This document shows, one piece after another, positions 35,138 to 44,258 of a stretch of 56,389 bases of DNA (positions are counted from its first letter, which is position 1; each line of letters starts with the position of its first letter). Under the pieces are notes generated by a model that made no database searches, was not told where the DNA came from, and saw only the letters and a program-made list of their open reading frames with translations. The translations under genes were made by a program, and so were the position numbers. The stretch is from positions 1-56,389 of the forward strand of contig JAFATG010000358.1 of the NCBI GenBank assembly GCA_019244055.1, in the 5' to 3' direction. Source of the stretch: Acidobacteriaceae bacterium. Its GTDB lineage: Bacteria; Acidobacteriota; Terriglobia; Bryobacterales; Bryobacteraceae.

Positions 35138-36645
35138 ATATACGCTCCCCCGGCGGTAGTCTCACCGATAAGAGTTGCACGTTTTAGATTCTTTAGATCG
35201 TTGCTGAACTCCTCGGCACCGGAGAAAGTGTTGGACGAAGTTAGCACGTAGGCTGGTTTGTCAGCTAACGTGTTGCTTCGTATCGGAGTTGTCCAGAACT
35301 CCTCAGTGGCGTTTTCATGGCGATCATAGATATCGTTCAAGTGGGTTCGATGATGGAAAAGGTAACTGCACATAAGAGTGACCATGTGCGGGTCTCCGCC
35401 CCTGTTGTCGCGCAGATCGAAAATGATTGCATCGGCATGACGGAAGCTCTTCATCACGTCTTCAACTTTGGATCGGCAAACGTCAACGTCGGGGAACGCG
35501 TTCAATTTAAGGTAGCCGACGTTATGCGGTAGAACACGGACTTCCTCGAAACTGCAGCTATTGCGCTTCATGGCTTCCATATAGTGCGCCCGTTCCTCTG
35601 GACTCGGTCCAACGGAAGCACCTTCCGGCGTTTTGTACGGTTTATACACAAGGTGCAGATGTCCGTCATGGCTGACGGCCTGCATTTGGGCCGTCAGCAT
35701 TTCGGCAAAGAATCCTCCATCGGTTTCAGCATTGTCATCCCCGTTTTTTTCATGGGCCGTCAACGCATTTGCGATTTGCTGTGCAACCTTCGGCGAGACA
35801 TAATACTCGTTCAGATTCGCGATACTTCCTTCGATGATGCGGTGCCGTTCTGCGGCATTTAGTTTGATCTCTGTGATGACCGCACCTCGCGGAATCTCGT
35901 CCATATTGAACATCGCCACGGTCGGTATTGGAGTCGGGTTAACACGCATACTCCCCAATCCCCTCGTTGGGCCTTTCATCTCCTTTATGCAGAAATGAAT
36001 GAACGTCGGTTCGGGACTCGTTTCCGACAGCACCTCAAATCCGCCAGTTTCTGTACGGAACCGGGGAGTCACAAACCTGGACATTTTCTCACGGGGATCA
36101 TAGAGTTTCGAAAAGCTCTGCATTGCCGACGGGCTTCCGCTATTGAAGGCCAGCAGCCAGGCGTTAAACACCTTTTCCGCTGGCGTATCCGGTACGCCTC
36201 TCCCCTGTGACAACGCCACGGTTCGAACCGGACCATGACTGGAGTCAACGGAGCGTTTCAATGCGACGCTTGGCGCTTCACCTAGACGGCCAGTTCCAAC
36301 GCTGCTCAAAACTGCCAATCCGCCAAGCGCAGCTGCGGCAAGCACACTCCCCACGAGCAAAGACGTTGGGTGAATTCGATCATCTCGTAGGACATGGAAA
36401 CCGGGGATCGCTGCAAACTGCGACCCGGCGCACTCGCCGCCTAGTCTCGCTCGGGCGAAGCAATACTCGCGAGGAATTGAGATGGCCAAATCGGCGAGCA
36501 GATCACCCCAGAGTCGCAGGCGAAGGAATAAGCCGCGCTCGCCCCGCCAACGGTCGCGAAATAGCTGTAGCGCCTCCTTACCGTACGCTTCTCGAAAATG
36601 TGCCGGAAAAAAGGACAGCAACCAAGCGTAGACCTTCTCAGACAT
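35116..36645 (-). CDS. S41-family peptidase with acidobacterial permease-prefix N-terminus, C-terminally frameshifted
   Basis: The encoded protein is 509 residues from the ATG at 36645. Residues 1-60 (YAWLLSFFPAHFREAYGKEA, RLWGDLLADLAISIPREY) resemble the prefix found in front of acidobacterial FtsX-like permeases. A transmembrane helix (about 80-102) and an extracytoplasmic region follow. The S41 domain lies at about 255-509, with the nucleophile serine in SSNTFSGAEEFSNDL. The frame then breaks after GETTAGGAY, and the missing 58 or so residues lie out of frame at 34961-35137. The ATG overlaps the padR stop by 8 bases, so the pair is co-expressed. This may be a recent pseudogene or a sequencing error in TATAT. 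Confidence 0.8.
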   Translation of the reverse strand: MSEKVYAWLLSFFPAHFREAYGKEALQLFRDRWRGERGLFLRLRLWGDLLADLAISIPREYCFARARLGGECAGSQFAAIPGFHVLRDDRIHPTSLLVGSVLAAAALGGLAVLSSVGTGRLGEAPSVALKRSVDSSHGPVRTVALSQGRGVPDTPAEKVFNAWLLAFNSGSPSAMQSFSKLYDPREKMSRFVTPRFRTETGGFEVLSETSPEPTFIHFCIKEMKGPTRGLGSMRVNPTPIPTVAMFNMDEIPRGAVITEIKLNAAERHRIIEGSIANLNEYYVSPKVAQQIANALTAHEKNGDDNAETDGGFFAEMLTAQMQAVSHDGHLHLVYKPYKTPEGASVGPSPEERAHYMEAMKRNSCSFEEVRVLPHNVGYLKLNAFPDVDVCRSKVEDVMKSFRHADAIIFDLRDNRGGDPHMVTLMCSYLFHHRTHLNDIYDRHENATEEFWTTPIRSNTLADKPAYVLTSSNTFSGAEEFSNDLKNLKRATLIGETTAGGAYIWCRNAA

Positions 36646-36988
36646 AATCGCCCCGCAAGATGTTTTTGGCGCGCGCAACACGCAGCAGGTCTGCCAGCCG
36701 TTCGGCCTCGTTGCGGGCCAGTTTCCGGCCAGCCGCGCTCAACCGGTAAACGCGTCGACGATCCTGCTCAGCATCTTTCGCGTCATTCGGATTAATCTCC
36801 TCAATCAGCTTCTCTTCAAGAAGTGACTGTATAGAGCTGTATAAGGTGCCCGGCCCTAGTCGCATGCGGCCTCCGGTCTGGTGCGCCACTTGGCGCATAA
36901 TCCCATAACCATGCAAGTCCTCACCAGCAAGGGACAACAGAATCTGGAAAGCGGCAGGGGGGAGCGGATCGAGTTTTCGTTTGGGCAT
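36638..36988 (-). CDS. PadR-family transcriptional regulator
   Basis: A 116-residue winged-helix regulator. The motifs LSLAGEDLHGYGIMRQVAH and MRLGPGTLYSSIQSLLEEKLIEE are the PadR DNA-binding domain, and RRVYRLSAAGRKL is the wing. The short C-terminal dimerisation helix makes it a PadR subfamily 2 protein. In Acidobacteriota such regulators commonly precede prefix-bearing permeases; here the partner is the S41 protein, overlapping by 8 bases. A 34-bp palindrome directly ahead of the ATG is a likely autoregulatory operator. Confidence 0.92.
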   Translation of the reverse strand: MPKRKLDPLPPAAFQILLSLAGEDLHGYGIMRQVAHQTGGRMRLGPGTLYSSIQSLLEEKLIEEINPNDAKDAEQDRRRVYRLSAAGRKLARNEAERLADLLRVARAKNILRGDYV

Positions 36989-36989
36989 A

Positions 36990-37023
36990 GCAGTCGAAGA
37001 TCAGTATATCGATCATCGACTGC
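36990..37023. promoter_or_regulatory. Palindromic operator candidate for the PadR regulator
   Basis: GCAGTCGA (36990-36997) and TCGACTGC (37016-37023) are perfect inverted arms. Two GATC tetramers (36999-37002 and 37011-37014) sit symmetrically about the same centre, with TATA at the middle. On the minus strand the centre reads TATACT, a -10-like hexamer, so bound PadR would block the promoter. It starts one base upstream of the padR ATG. Confidence 0.65.
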
Positions 37024-37255
37024 TCTTACGAGACGGAAATAGGCTCGGGTAAATGGTCGCGCCAAGTCGCGGGTTATGCAAGTCACCGGAACTGAATGCC
37101 CGACCGGCCGCCTGACCGCATCACTTCCAGCATCATCAGCCACTTTCCATTGGAAGCACAAACGGGGTCGGAACTCCGCCAACTTCCGGTTTGCCGTACT
37201 CCTGGGGTAATCTGGGATTCGATGCCCCGACCACCGATTTCCGTCTTTACATCCA

Positions 37256-38476
37256 ATGAGGCTGGGTGAATGGGTGCGCTCTGTCCGGGGTGCGATAGCT
37301 TTTATCTTGCTCGCCTCTTCGACGTGCGCACAATTTCCGCCAAACCAGAAACTCTCGGCCGAAGATGAGCATGAATTCACTAAGGAACTGAAACGGTTAC
37401 AAACGCTGCTCTCAACGGCTAATGATAGAGGCGCAATCGAACTGCAAATCGCCAACACCTACGCGGCGGGCGGCCAATTTTCGGAGGCGCTGCGATGGTT
37501 GCGTAAGGTTGTGGCGGCAAATCTCGGCTTCGATCCTTCGCGAGATCCAGACTTTGCAAAACTCCAACCGACCGCTGAATTCAAATCGATCGTTGACGAG
37601 GTACGCCGGCAGACACCGCCCGTTCACAACAGTCGGCTGATCACGACTCTAGGCACGCGAGACGTTCGTCCTGAGAGCATTGCTTTCGACGTTAGGCGAA
37701 AAGCTTTCCTTTTGGGAAACGCAGCGAGATCCGAACTTGTCGAATGTTCCCTACGCGGCGACTGCCACAATTTCGTGATGCCGAAAGCCGGAGAAAGAGG
37801 TTACGTACTTGGCATTAAAATAGACTCGGCCCGCGGTGAAGTCTGGGCCACAAACAACACACCATCTGCCGCGAGCCTGCGCTGCTACGATCTCGAAACC
37901 GGCCAACTTCAGCGAAATGCGTCTATTCAAGGCAAGCACGTTTTCAACGACCTCGCTATCTCCTCGACCGGCACTGTTTATGTCAGCGATACCGCCGAGG
38001 GTTCTGTGTATCAACTGCCCTCCCGAACCACCGCGCTTCAAAGAATGGCTCCGCAGCACAAGTTTAGGGCTGCGAACGGCATCGCCATCTCTGCCAATGG
38101 CACGTTGCTTTACGTCTCGACCTGGGGCGACGGTATTGATGTGATCGACCTTCCATCTGGGGCGGTGATGCCTATGATCCATCCACGCGATGTCTGTTTG
38201 GCGTTTATAGATGGCCTTTATGCGATTCAAGGAAGCCTAATCGCAATTCAAAACGGCCCGATGCTGCCTCGGATCGTCGAATTGGGTTTGAGTAAGAGCC
38301 AGCGACAGATCCTTGCTATGAAAGTTCTTGAGCGCCGTAACCAAGCGTTTGACGGCATCACCACTGGAGTAATCGTGCGGAACAATCTCTACTACGTCGC
38401 AAACCCGCAAACCGACAAAGAACGCGACGCTGACCTCCGCCCGTTACAGGTATTCAGCGTGCGCATTGATCGTTGA
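37256..38476 (+). CDS. Secreted SMP-30/gluconolactonase-like beta-propeller protein
   Basis: A 406-residue protein with a signal peptide (about 1-25, FILLASSTCA). A helical region at about 35-115, including LQIANTYAAGGQFSEALRWL, resembles a TPR unit. From about 125 on are propeller blades such as PESIAFDVRRKAFLLGN, NDLAISSTGTVYVSDTAEGS and ANGIAISANGTLLYVST; the N-G-I-A and V-S-D-T patterns are typical of SMP-30-like folds. The catalytic role, if any, is unknown. The start at 37256 is ATG without a strong ribosome site. It stands alone, upstream of the IS110 remnant. Confidence 0.68.
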   Translation: MRLGEWVRSVRGAIAFILLASSTCAQFPPNQKLSAEDEHEFTKELKRLQTLLSTANDRGAIELQIANTYAAGGQFSEALRWLRKVVAANLGFDPSRDPDFAKLQPTAEFKSIVDEVRRQTPPVHNSRLITTLGTRDVRPESIAFDVRRKAFLLGNAARSELVECSLRGDCHNFVMPKAGERGYVLGIKIDSARGEVWATNNTPSAASLRCYDLETGQLQRNASIQGKHVFNDLAISSTGTVYVSDTAEGSVYQLPSRTTALQRMAPQHKFRAANGIAISANGTLLYVSTWGDGIDVIDLPSGAVMPMIHPRDVCLAFIDGLYAIQGSLIAIQNGPMLPRIVELGLSKSQRQILAMKVLERRNQAFDGITTGVIVRNNLYYVANPQTDKERDADLRPLQVFSVRIDR

Positions 38477-38642
38477 CGGATTTCAGTCGCAAGAATTGTG
38501 TACCAGCGGTCGACCATCCGTCAAGTGGACGGCTGGCGTCGTGACATCCAAACTAACCATCAGCCGATGATTCAGGCGCGTCCGAAACCCGCCTAGATCG
38601 GCTTCCGATCCTGAGTCGCAGGAGTGCTTGCTTTGTGCGTAA

Positions 38643-39065
38643 CGATATCCCGGCGAGCTGCTCGCTGAGCGATTGAAGAACCTCAGGACGGTACCCGGAG
38701 TGGGCCCGATCACTGCATTGACCTGGGCGCTCGAGATCGGTGATGTATCCCGCTTCCGCTCGGTGAAGCAAGCCATCAGCTATTGCGGACTGTGCGGCGA
38801 CGAAAAGAGCTCAGCAGACAAAATCCTGCGAACGCCTCTTTCCAAACAGCGCAACAAGCACATCCAGCGGGTTCTCGTGGAAGCCGCCAAGCTGGCGCCC
38901 AAAAACAGTCATGAACTCGCCTTGGTGTACGAAAAGGCAAAGCAAAAAGGAAGCACCAACCGCGCGACGATGGCAGTGGCGCGGAAGATGGTCACCTATC
39001 TGCTCGCCGTAGATCGTGGGCAGCGGCCATTTGTGCCCGCTGAAAACTTTACGGCAGCGGCGTAA
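38643..39065 (+). pseudogene. IS110-family transposase, C-terminal remnant
   Basis: About 140 residues of the transposase C-terminal (Transposase_20) domain remain: ERLKNLRTVPGVGPITALTW, then ISYCGLCGDEKSSADKILRT and NKHIQRVLVEAAKL. The helix-hairpin-helix-like VPGVGP segment and the serine region (KSSADK), where IS110 enzymes keep their catalytic serine, are both present. The N-terminal DEDD RuvC-like domain is missing, and an in-frame TAA at 38640 ends the homology upstream. The element is degraded and cannot move on its own. Confidence 0.85.
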
Positions 39066-39439
39066 CCGCCTGCCAAGCAGAAAAACCGAGATTACACAGT
39101 GCGCAGGCTGCCAGGTCCTGCAGGTCGCCGACTGAGCGATGGAGAAAATCCTGAGGCTCCCTCCGAATTGTTTCGGGACTGGCAGCGAACACAAACTCAA
39201 TCATCTGCGACGGCCGGCAAGGCCCGAGGCAGCAAACGGATGTCCGGTTCTGCGAAGGCAGGAACCACGGCCGAGAGGCACATATGCGAGCTGTGGGTTT
39301 TGGCATAGACGGTTTTGCGCGCTTCTCAAACGCGCGCGTCAGGAGACGTGTGTTTTCTCTTGACATTCGACTTACATGGAGGTCGGCAATACGGAGACAA
39401 CTTTGGCCCAAGTTAACGCTTACGCGGCCATGCCCACCC
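39066..39439 (+). other. Non-coding stretch after the IS110 remnant, possible element end
   Basis: These 374 bases have no supported gene. IS110-family elements have long non-coding ends, and IS1111-type members place a structured bridge RNA on the side downstream of the transposase. The stretch is rich in short complementary GC blocks such as CCAGGTCCTGCAGG and GGCCGGCAAGGCCCGAGG, which would suit a folded RNA. It could be the right end of the element. The boundary before the ppa stop at 39440 is not visible. Confidence 0.35.
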
Positions 39440-40009
39440 CTACTCAGGTGCCGTATTCACCTCACTGGCAATGGTCTCCGCTGCAGCTCCGTGTCTGTCG
39501 AGATACGCTCGCCGGCTCTCCGTAATGACCCGCCGAGCATCTCGTGGGCCGCTCCACCCTTTCATCTGCGTCTTGACGCCCTGCAGTTCTTTATAGATTG
39601 AAAAGAAGTATTCAATCTCCGTGCGCACGTGCGGAAAAACCTGGTCTACCGTGTGGATACTGTCAAATCGCGGATTGCGGTTCGGCACTGCGAGGATTTT
39701 CTGGTCGTTCTCTTTTTGGTCCACCATATGCAGCAGTCCCACTGGCCGTGCCTCCATCAAGCACCCCGTAAAGCTTGGCTGATCCACCATGATGATGATG
39801 TCCAGCGGGTCCCCATCTTCCGCTAACGTTCCAGGAATAAAGCCATAGTCGCCCGGATAGTGCATCGGCGAGTATAAGGCCCGATCGAGGCGAAACACTC
39901 CCAAGTTGCCGTCGTATTCATACTTGTTCGCAGAGTTCTTGGGAATCTCGATAATGGCCCGCACTACTTCCGGACTATCCGGTCCCGGATCGATATCGTA
40001 CAGTTTCAC
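39440..40009 (-). CDS. ppa: Inorganic pyrophosphatase
   Basis: A family I soluble pyrophosphatase of about 189 residues when started at GTG 40009 (VKLYDIDPGPDSP). Metal-binding signature DGDPLDIII, KYEYDGNLGVFRLDR and YPGDYGFIPGTL are all in place. The enzyme hydrolyses pyrophosphate and drives biosynthesis. An ATG at 40060 would add 17 residues not seen in the family and leave only 8 bases to the divergent Gfo/Idh gene, so the GTG is preferred. Either could be right. Confidence 0.93.
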   Translation of the reverse strand: MKLYDIDPGPDSPEVVRAIIEIPKNSANKYEYDGNLGVFRLDRALYSPMHYPGDYGFIPGTLAEDGDPLDIIIMVDQPSFTGCLMEARPVGLLHMVDQKENDQKILAVPNRNPRFDSIHTVDQVFPHVRTEIEYFFSIYKELQGVKTQMKGWSGPRDARRVITESRRAYLDRHGAAAETIASEVNTAPE

Positions 40010-40068
40010 GCGTTTCAGCGTAGCAAAGCCAAACAACCCTGTGCCGTTCAGGTGCGACACTCGAAGGC

Positions 40069-41079
40069 ATGTCAGGAAAAGTGAAATGGGGTGTTCTGGG
40101 AGCCGCCAACATCGCTCTGAAGAAGGTGATCCCCGGGATGCAGAAAGGCACTCGAACGGAAATCGTCGGTATCGCGTCCCGCGATCTTGCCCGGGCTCGC
40201 GAAGCTGCGCAAAAACTCGGCATCCCGCGCGCCTACGGCTCCTATGAAGAGCTGCTCGCCGATCCCGAGATCGACGCCGTCTACAACCCTCTTCCGAATC
40301 ATCTTCACGTTCCCTGGTCTATCCGTGCGGCTGAAGCCCACAAGCATGTGCTCTGTGAGAAACCGATCTCTCTCACCGCCGATGAAGCAATTCAACTCAT
40401 TGCCGTGCGTGACCGGACGGGCGTCAGGATCGGGGAAGCCTTCATGGTTCGCACGCATCCCGAATGGCTTCGCGCCCGCGACATTGTCCGCTCCGGCGAG
40501 ATCGGCGATTTGCGCGCAATCATGAGCGCCTTCAGCTATTTCAATCGCGATCCGAAAAACATCCGCAATATTCTCGAAATGGGCGGCGGTGGCCTCATGG
40601 ATATCGGCTGCTATCCCATCACGATGTCCCGGTTTCTCTTTCAGCGCGAGCCCACCCGTGCTCTAGGTCTCATCGAGCGGGACCCCGAGATGCGAACAGA
40701 CCGCCTCAGCTCCGCCCTCCTCGACTTCTCACCGGGGCAGGCCGTCTTCACCTGCAGCACGCAGCTCGTGCCGTTCCAGCGAATGCAGATCTTTGGAACC
40801 AAAGGCCGGATCGAGATAGAAATTCCGTATAACATCCCGCCTGACCGCCCTAGCCAGATCTTTGTCGATGACGGCTCCGAGCTCGCTGGTCGTAGCGCTC
40901 GTATCGAAGAGTTCGCTGCAATCGATCAATACACCATACAAGGCGACGAATTCTCTCGCGCAATTCAAGAGGGCTCAGACGTTCCCGTCCCCCTCGAAGA
41001 CGCGCTCGCCAACATGCGCGTTATTGAGGCTGTCTTACGCTCCGGACAAACAGCTCGTTGGGAAGAGCCCGCGAACTGA
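40069..41079 (+). CDS. Gfo/Idh/MocA-family NAD(P)-dependent oxidoreductase
   Basis: A 336-residue sugar-type dehydrogenase. The Rossmann fold begins VKWGVLGAANIALKKVIPGM, and the conserved catalytic lysine is in HVLCEKPISLTADEA. The C-terminal motif GGGGLMDIGCYPI belongs to the substrate domain. It resembles the xylose/glucose dehydrogenase subgroup, so an aldose is a likely substrate, but this is not decided. It starts 60 bases from the divergent ppa start and ends directly next to the convergent cyclophilin stop. Confidence 0.85.
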   Translation: MSGKVKWGVLGAANIALKKVIPGMQKGTRTEIVGIASRDLARAREAAQKLGIPRAYGSYEELLADPEIDAVYNPLPNHLHVPWSIRAAEAHKHVLCEKPISLTADEAIQLIAVRDRTGVRIGEAFMVRTHPEWLRARDIVRSGEIGDLRAIMSAFSYFNRDPKNIRNILEMGGGGLMDIGCYPITMSRFLFQREPTRALGLIERDPEMRTDRLSSALLDFSPGQAVFTCSTQLVPFQRMQIFGTKGRIEIEIPYNIPPDRPSQIFVDDGSELAGRSARIEEFAAIDQYTIQGDEFSRAIQEGSDVPVPLEDALANMRVIEAVLRSGQTARWEEPAN

Positions 41080-41778
41080 CTACGGTTTCGGGCTCGCCGC
41101 CTGAGCTGGGACGTGCCGGATCGCGATCTTCAGGATCTTAACCGGTGTCTGCGGCTTATCGTTCTCATCGCGGGGAATTTGCGAGATCGCGTCGGCGACA
41201 TCCTGCCCCGACACTACTTCACCAAACAAAGAGTAATGACCGTTGAGATGAGGTGCCGGGGCGACCGTAATGAAAAACTGTGAGCCATTTGTGTTCGGTC
41301 CGGAATTTGCCATCGCCACAAGCCCCGCGCGATCAAAACTTCGATTCGGATCGATTTCGTCATCGAATTGATACCCAGGACTGCCGGTCCCGTCTCCGAT
41401 CGGATCTCCGCCCTGAATCATGAATCCCGGAATCACTCGATGAAATGTCGTGCCTGAATAGAGCGGCCGGTGAGTGAGCTTGCCCGTTGCCGGGTCAGTC
41501 CATGCCTTGGTCCCTGTTGCTAGCCCAGTAAAATTAGCTACCGTTTTCGGAGCGCTCGATTCGAAGAGCAGGCAAACGATCGTCCCCATCGACGTATAAA
41601 TAACGGCGTAAAGACCCGGCTCAGCGGGCAACGTAACCGGAGGTAGGGCTGGCTCGGCGGCCTTTTTTTGCCCAGAGGTCGTTCTCGCCGCCTGAGGCGC
41701 AGCGTCCCCGAGAGACGCAGATAGCGCAGATATCAGGATCCCGGCAATTATCGCTTGCACTCTTCGCATGCAACGCAA
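41080..41778 (-). CDS. Exported cyclophilin-type peptidyl-prolyl isomerase
   Basis: A 232-residue protein with an N-terminal signal peptide (about 1-27, ending in GDAA). The cyclophilin domain runs from about 55 to 220 with FHRVIPGFMIQGGDPIGDG, YQFDDEI, GLVAMANSGPNTNGSQFFIT and HYSLFGEVVSGQDV. The FHRVI and GSQFFI residues are the active site. It catalyses cis-trans isomerisation of prolyl bonds, here in the periplasm. An Ala/Lys/Pro-rich linker separates signal and domain. It lies convergent to the Gfo/Idh gene with adjacent stops. Confidence 0.9.
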   Translation of the reverse strand: MRCMRRVQAIIAGILISALSASLGDAAPQAARTTSGQKKAAEPALPPVTLPAEPGLYAVIYTSMGTIVCLLFESSAPKTVANFTGLATGTKAWTDPATGKLTHRPLYSGTTFHRVIPGFMIQGGDPIGDGTGSPGYQFDDEIDPNRSFDRAGLVAMANSGPNTNGSQFFITVAPAPHLNGHYSLFGEVVSGQDVADAISQIPRDENDKPQTPVKILKIAIRHVPAQAASPKP

Positions 41779-41864
41779 ATTATAGCGGGATTCTGGGGCG
41801 AGTACTTCAAGAAAGCCTGGGAAAATGGTGGGGGAGATCTCTTTTCATCTGAGCCCACTGATGA

Positions 41865-41893
41865 TTGAAGGCCCCTGGCCTTTCACCTACAAT
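41865..41893 (+). promoter_or_regulatory. Sigma-70-type promoter for the TPR lipoprotein gene
   Basis: The -35 box TTGAAG (41865-41870) and -10 box TACAAT (41888-41893) are separated by exactly 17 bases. The implied transcript start near 41900 leaves a leader of about 14 bases, in agreement with the lack of a clear ribosome site before the ATG at 41914. Confidence 0.5.
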
Positions 41894-41913
41894 CCAAGTA
41901 AGCGTCGAATTTT

Positions 41914-44253
41914 ATGAAGCACTTAGTTGCCCTCGTGCCCGTGTTTGCTCTTCTTGTATCCACGGCATGCACGCAGAGCCCCCAAAAACTGGTGGCCACC
42001 GCGAACAAGTATCACGATCGGAAGCAGTACAAAGAAGCTTCGATCTTGTACCAAAAGGCAATCTCCAAGAACAAGACTTATGCCGAGCCCTACTATCGCG
42101 AAGGACTGAATCTACTCGATGCCGGAAACGCCGGTGAAGCCGCCAGATTTCTTCGCAGCGCCGTGGATCTAAACCCTAACAACAGCGACGCCACAACGAA
42201 GTTGGCCGAGATTTATCTGGCGGCCTACTCGCACGATCCCTCCAGATTTAAGAACCTCCTTCCCGAAGTCCGGGAGCTGGACAAGAAACTCCTTCAGGAC
42301 CCGAACTCCTTCAACGGACTTCGCCTGCAGGCTCTGCTCGAACTTGTCGACAAGAACATCGACAAGGCCTTGGAAACTTTCGCAAGAGCGAATCAGATAA
42401 AGCCATACTCACGGGATCTCGTCGGGTGGTATGCCCAAACTTTGGCAGCGGCGCAAAAACCAGATCAGGCTCTCTCTCTAATTAAGGACATGCTTGCTCA
42501 CGACAAGACCTGGGGTCCTGGCTATGACTTCCTGTTGGTTTATTACAGCCGGACGAATCAGCGCGACAAAATCGAACCGCTGCTTCGCGAGCGCGTTCAG
42601 AACGATCCCACAAGCGTGGTAGCACTCACGAATCTGGCGAATTATCTCGCAGCGACGAATCGTTTTCCAGAGGCTGAGACCGTAATGAAACGTGTTCTGA
42701 ACAACAAGAAGGACTTCCCCACTGGGCACGAACTGATGGGTGATTTCTACGCCCGCACCGGAAAGCGTGATCAAGCGATGCAACAGTTCAAGGACGGTGT
42801 TTCGGAGGATCCGAAGAATGCCGTGAGATATCAGGAGAAAATCGTCGCCCTCTATCAACTCACCGGAGATCGCGATAAAGCCCTTCACCTGTCGAAGGAG
42901 CTCGTGACGAAGTACCCCAAAGATGCTTCGGTCAACGAAACCTATGCCTCTCTTCTGGTCCAGCAAAGTAGCCGGAATGACCTGAAGAAGGCGCTTCCTG
43001 ATCTTAAGAGCCTGGTCCAGAACGTCCCGAACAGCGCGAGTATGCATACCGACCTTGCTAGGGCTTACTTCGAAACCGGCGATATGGACAAAGCTCTCGC
43101 CGAGGCCAACAACGCGATTCGCTTGAATGCGAACTATATACCTGCCCGCATTGTGGCAGCACGAATCTATGAAGACCGCGGTCAGCACACAAAAGCCATT
43201 GAGCTGACCGACCCGGTGCTCGCGGCACAACCCCAGAATTCGGATGCGCGGTTGATTCAAGCACGCGCTCACATCGGCCTGAACGAGCCCGACAAGGCCC
43301 AGGCAGAGTTGGAATTGCTTGTCCAGCAGTTCCCGAATATGAATGATGCCCGCCTCCAGCTTGCAGCGCTCTACATGAGCAAGAAAAATTACGACAAAGC
43401 TTCTGAGCAGTTTGCCGCTCTCTGGAAGGGCAATCCTCCGAATCCGCCCGATGTCCGGGGATATATCGGGCTGCAAACCATGAAGCTGGTCCAGGGCAAA
43501 GCAGACGAGGCGATTCAGGGCATGCAGGATCTCGTTCAGAAGAATCCGACCGTCAGCTCATATAGATTCGAACTGGCCAATTTTCAGGCGGCGGCCAGCA
43601 GCCAAGTCGCCAAAACTGACCCTGCGCGCGCCAAACAGCTAGTTCAACAGGCCGCCGACAACTACAAGGACATTTTGAAAACCGCCACCAATTCCGCTGA
43701 CCTCTGGAACAGGTTGGGAGTCTTGCAGCTTCAACTCGGGCAGAGAGACGCCGCTCTGGCATCGTTTCAGCAGGCCGGGAATGCCGACCCCCGAGCCGGC
43801 GGGGCGTTTGTGAATCAAGGAATGCTGCTTGAACAGATGGGCAGAAAGAAAGAAGCCGCCGAAGCCTATAACAGGGCGCTGGGGGTCGACCCCGGAAATA
43901 CGATCGCTCTCAACAACTTGGCCTATATCAACGCCGAATCCGGCTCCAACTTGGATCAGGCTATGACTCTGGCGCAGCGCGCCAAAAAGCAGGTTCCCGA
44001 TAACCCTGACATCTCCGACACCCTCGGCTACGTGTATTACCAGAAAAATCTTAATTCGCAAGCGCTTGAAATCTTCCGCCAAAACGTGCAGCAATACCCA
44101 CAGAATGGCTCCTTTCGCTTTCATCTCGCGATGGCGCTGCTGAAGCAAGGTAACAAGGATGCAGCCCGCGAAGAGGCCGAGAAAGCTTTGAAGAATACCA
44201 CCCAGCCCGCTGAACAAGACAAGATTCGTTCCTTTGTGAGTCACATCGGCTGA
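41914..44253 (+). CDS. TPR-repeat lipoprotein
   Basis: A 779-residue lipoprotein. The signal peptide has a lipobox LVSTAC with the lipidated cysteine at residue 19. More than a dozen tetratricopeptide units fill the rest; examples are DRKQYKEASILYQKAISKN, DKALAEANNAIRLNANYIPA and GRKKEAAEAYNRALGVDPGN. Such long TPR lipoproteins act as scaffolds in envelope complexes, and related ones (PrsT) accompany exosortase loci. A CPBP protease gene follows after 5 bases and a small membrane protein after that. No exosortase is visible in the window. Confidence 0.85.
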   Translation: MKHLVALVPVFALLVSTACTQSPQKLVATANKYHDRKQYKEASILYQKAISKNKTYAEPYYREGLNLLDAGNAGEAARFLRSAVDLNPNNSDATTKLAEIYLAAYSHDPSRFKNLLPEVRELDKKLLQDPNSFNGLRLQALLELVDKNIDKALETFARANQIKPYSRDLVGWYAQTLAAAQKPDQALSLIKDMLAHDKTWGPGYDFLLVYYSRTNQRDKIEPLLRERVQNDPTSVVALTNLANYLAATNRFPEAETVMKRVLNNKKDFPTGHELMGDFYARTGKRDQAMQQFKDGVSEDPKNAVRYQEKIVALYQLTGDRDKALHLSKELVTKYPKDASVNETYASLLVQQSSRNDLKKALPDLKSLVQNVPNSASMHTDLARAYFETGDMDKALAEANNAIRLNANYIPARIVAARIYEDRGQHTKAIELTDPVLAAQPQNSDARLIQARAHIGLNEPDKAQAELELLVQQFPNMNDARLQLAALYMSKKNYDKASEQFAALWKGNPPNPPDVRGYIGLQTMKLVQGKADEAIQGMQDLVQKNPTVSSYRFELANFQAAASSQVAKTDPARAKQLVQQAADNYKDILKTATNSADLWNRLGVLQLQLGQRDAALASFQQAGNADPRAGGAFVNQGMLLEQMGRKKEAAEAYNRALGVDPGNTIALNNLAYINAESGSNLDQAMTLAQRAKKQVPDNPDISDTLGYVYYQKNLNSQALEIFRQNVQQYPQNGSFRFHLAMALLKQGNKDAAREEAEKALKNTTQPAEQDKIRSFVSHIG

Positions 44254-44258
44254 GCTCA

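Noticed and set aside
38483-38776. A 97-codon minus-strand frame overlapping the IS110 remnant
   Set aside because: It runs antisense through the transposase fragment and lacks any known domain, so the part outside it is not evidence for a gene.
42478-43476. A 332-codon frame on the minus strand inside the TPR lipoprotein gene
   Set aside because: Antisense to a clear repeat protein, with no start context or known motif. The TPR codon pattern keeps that frame open.
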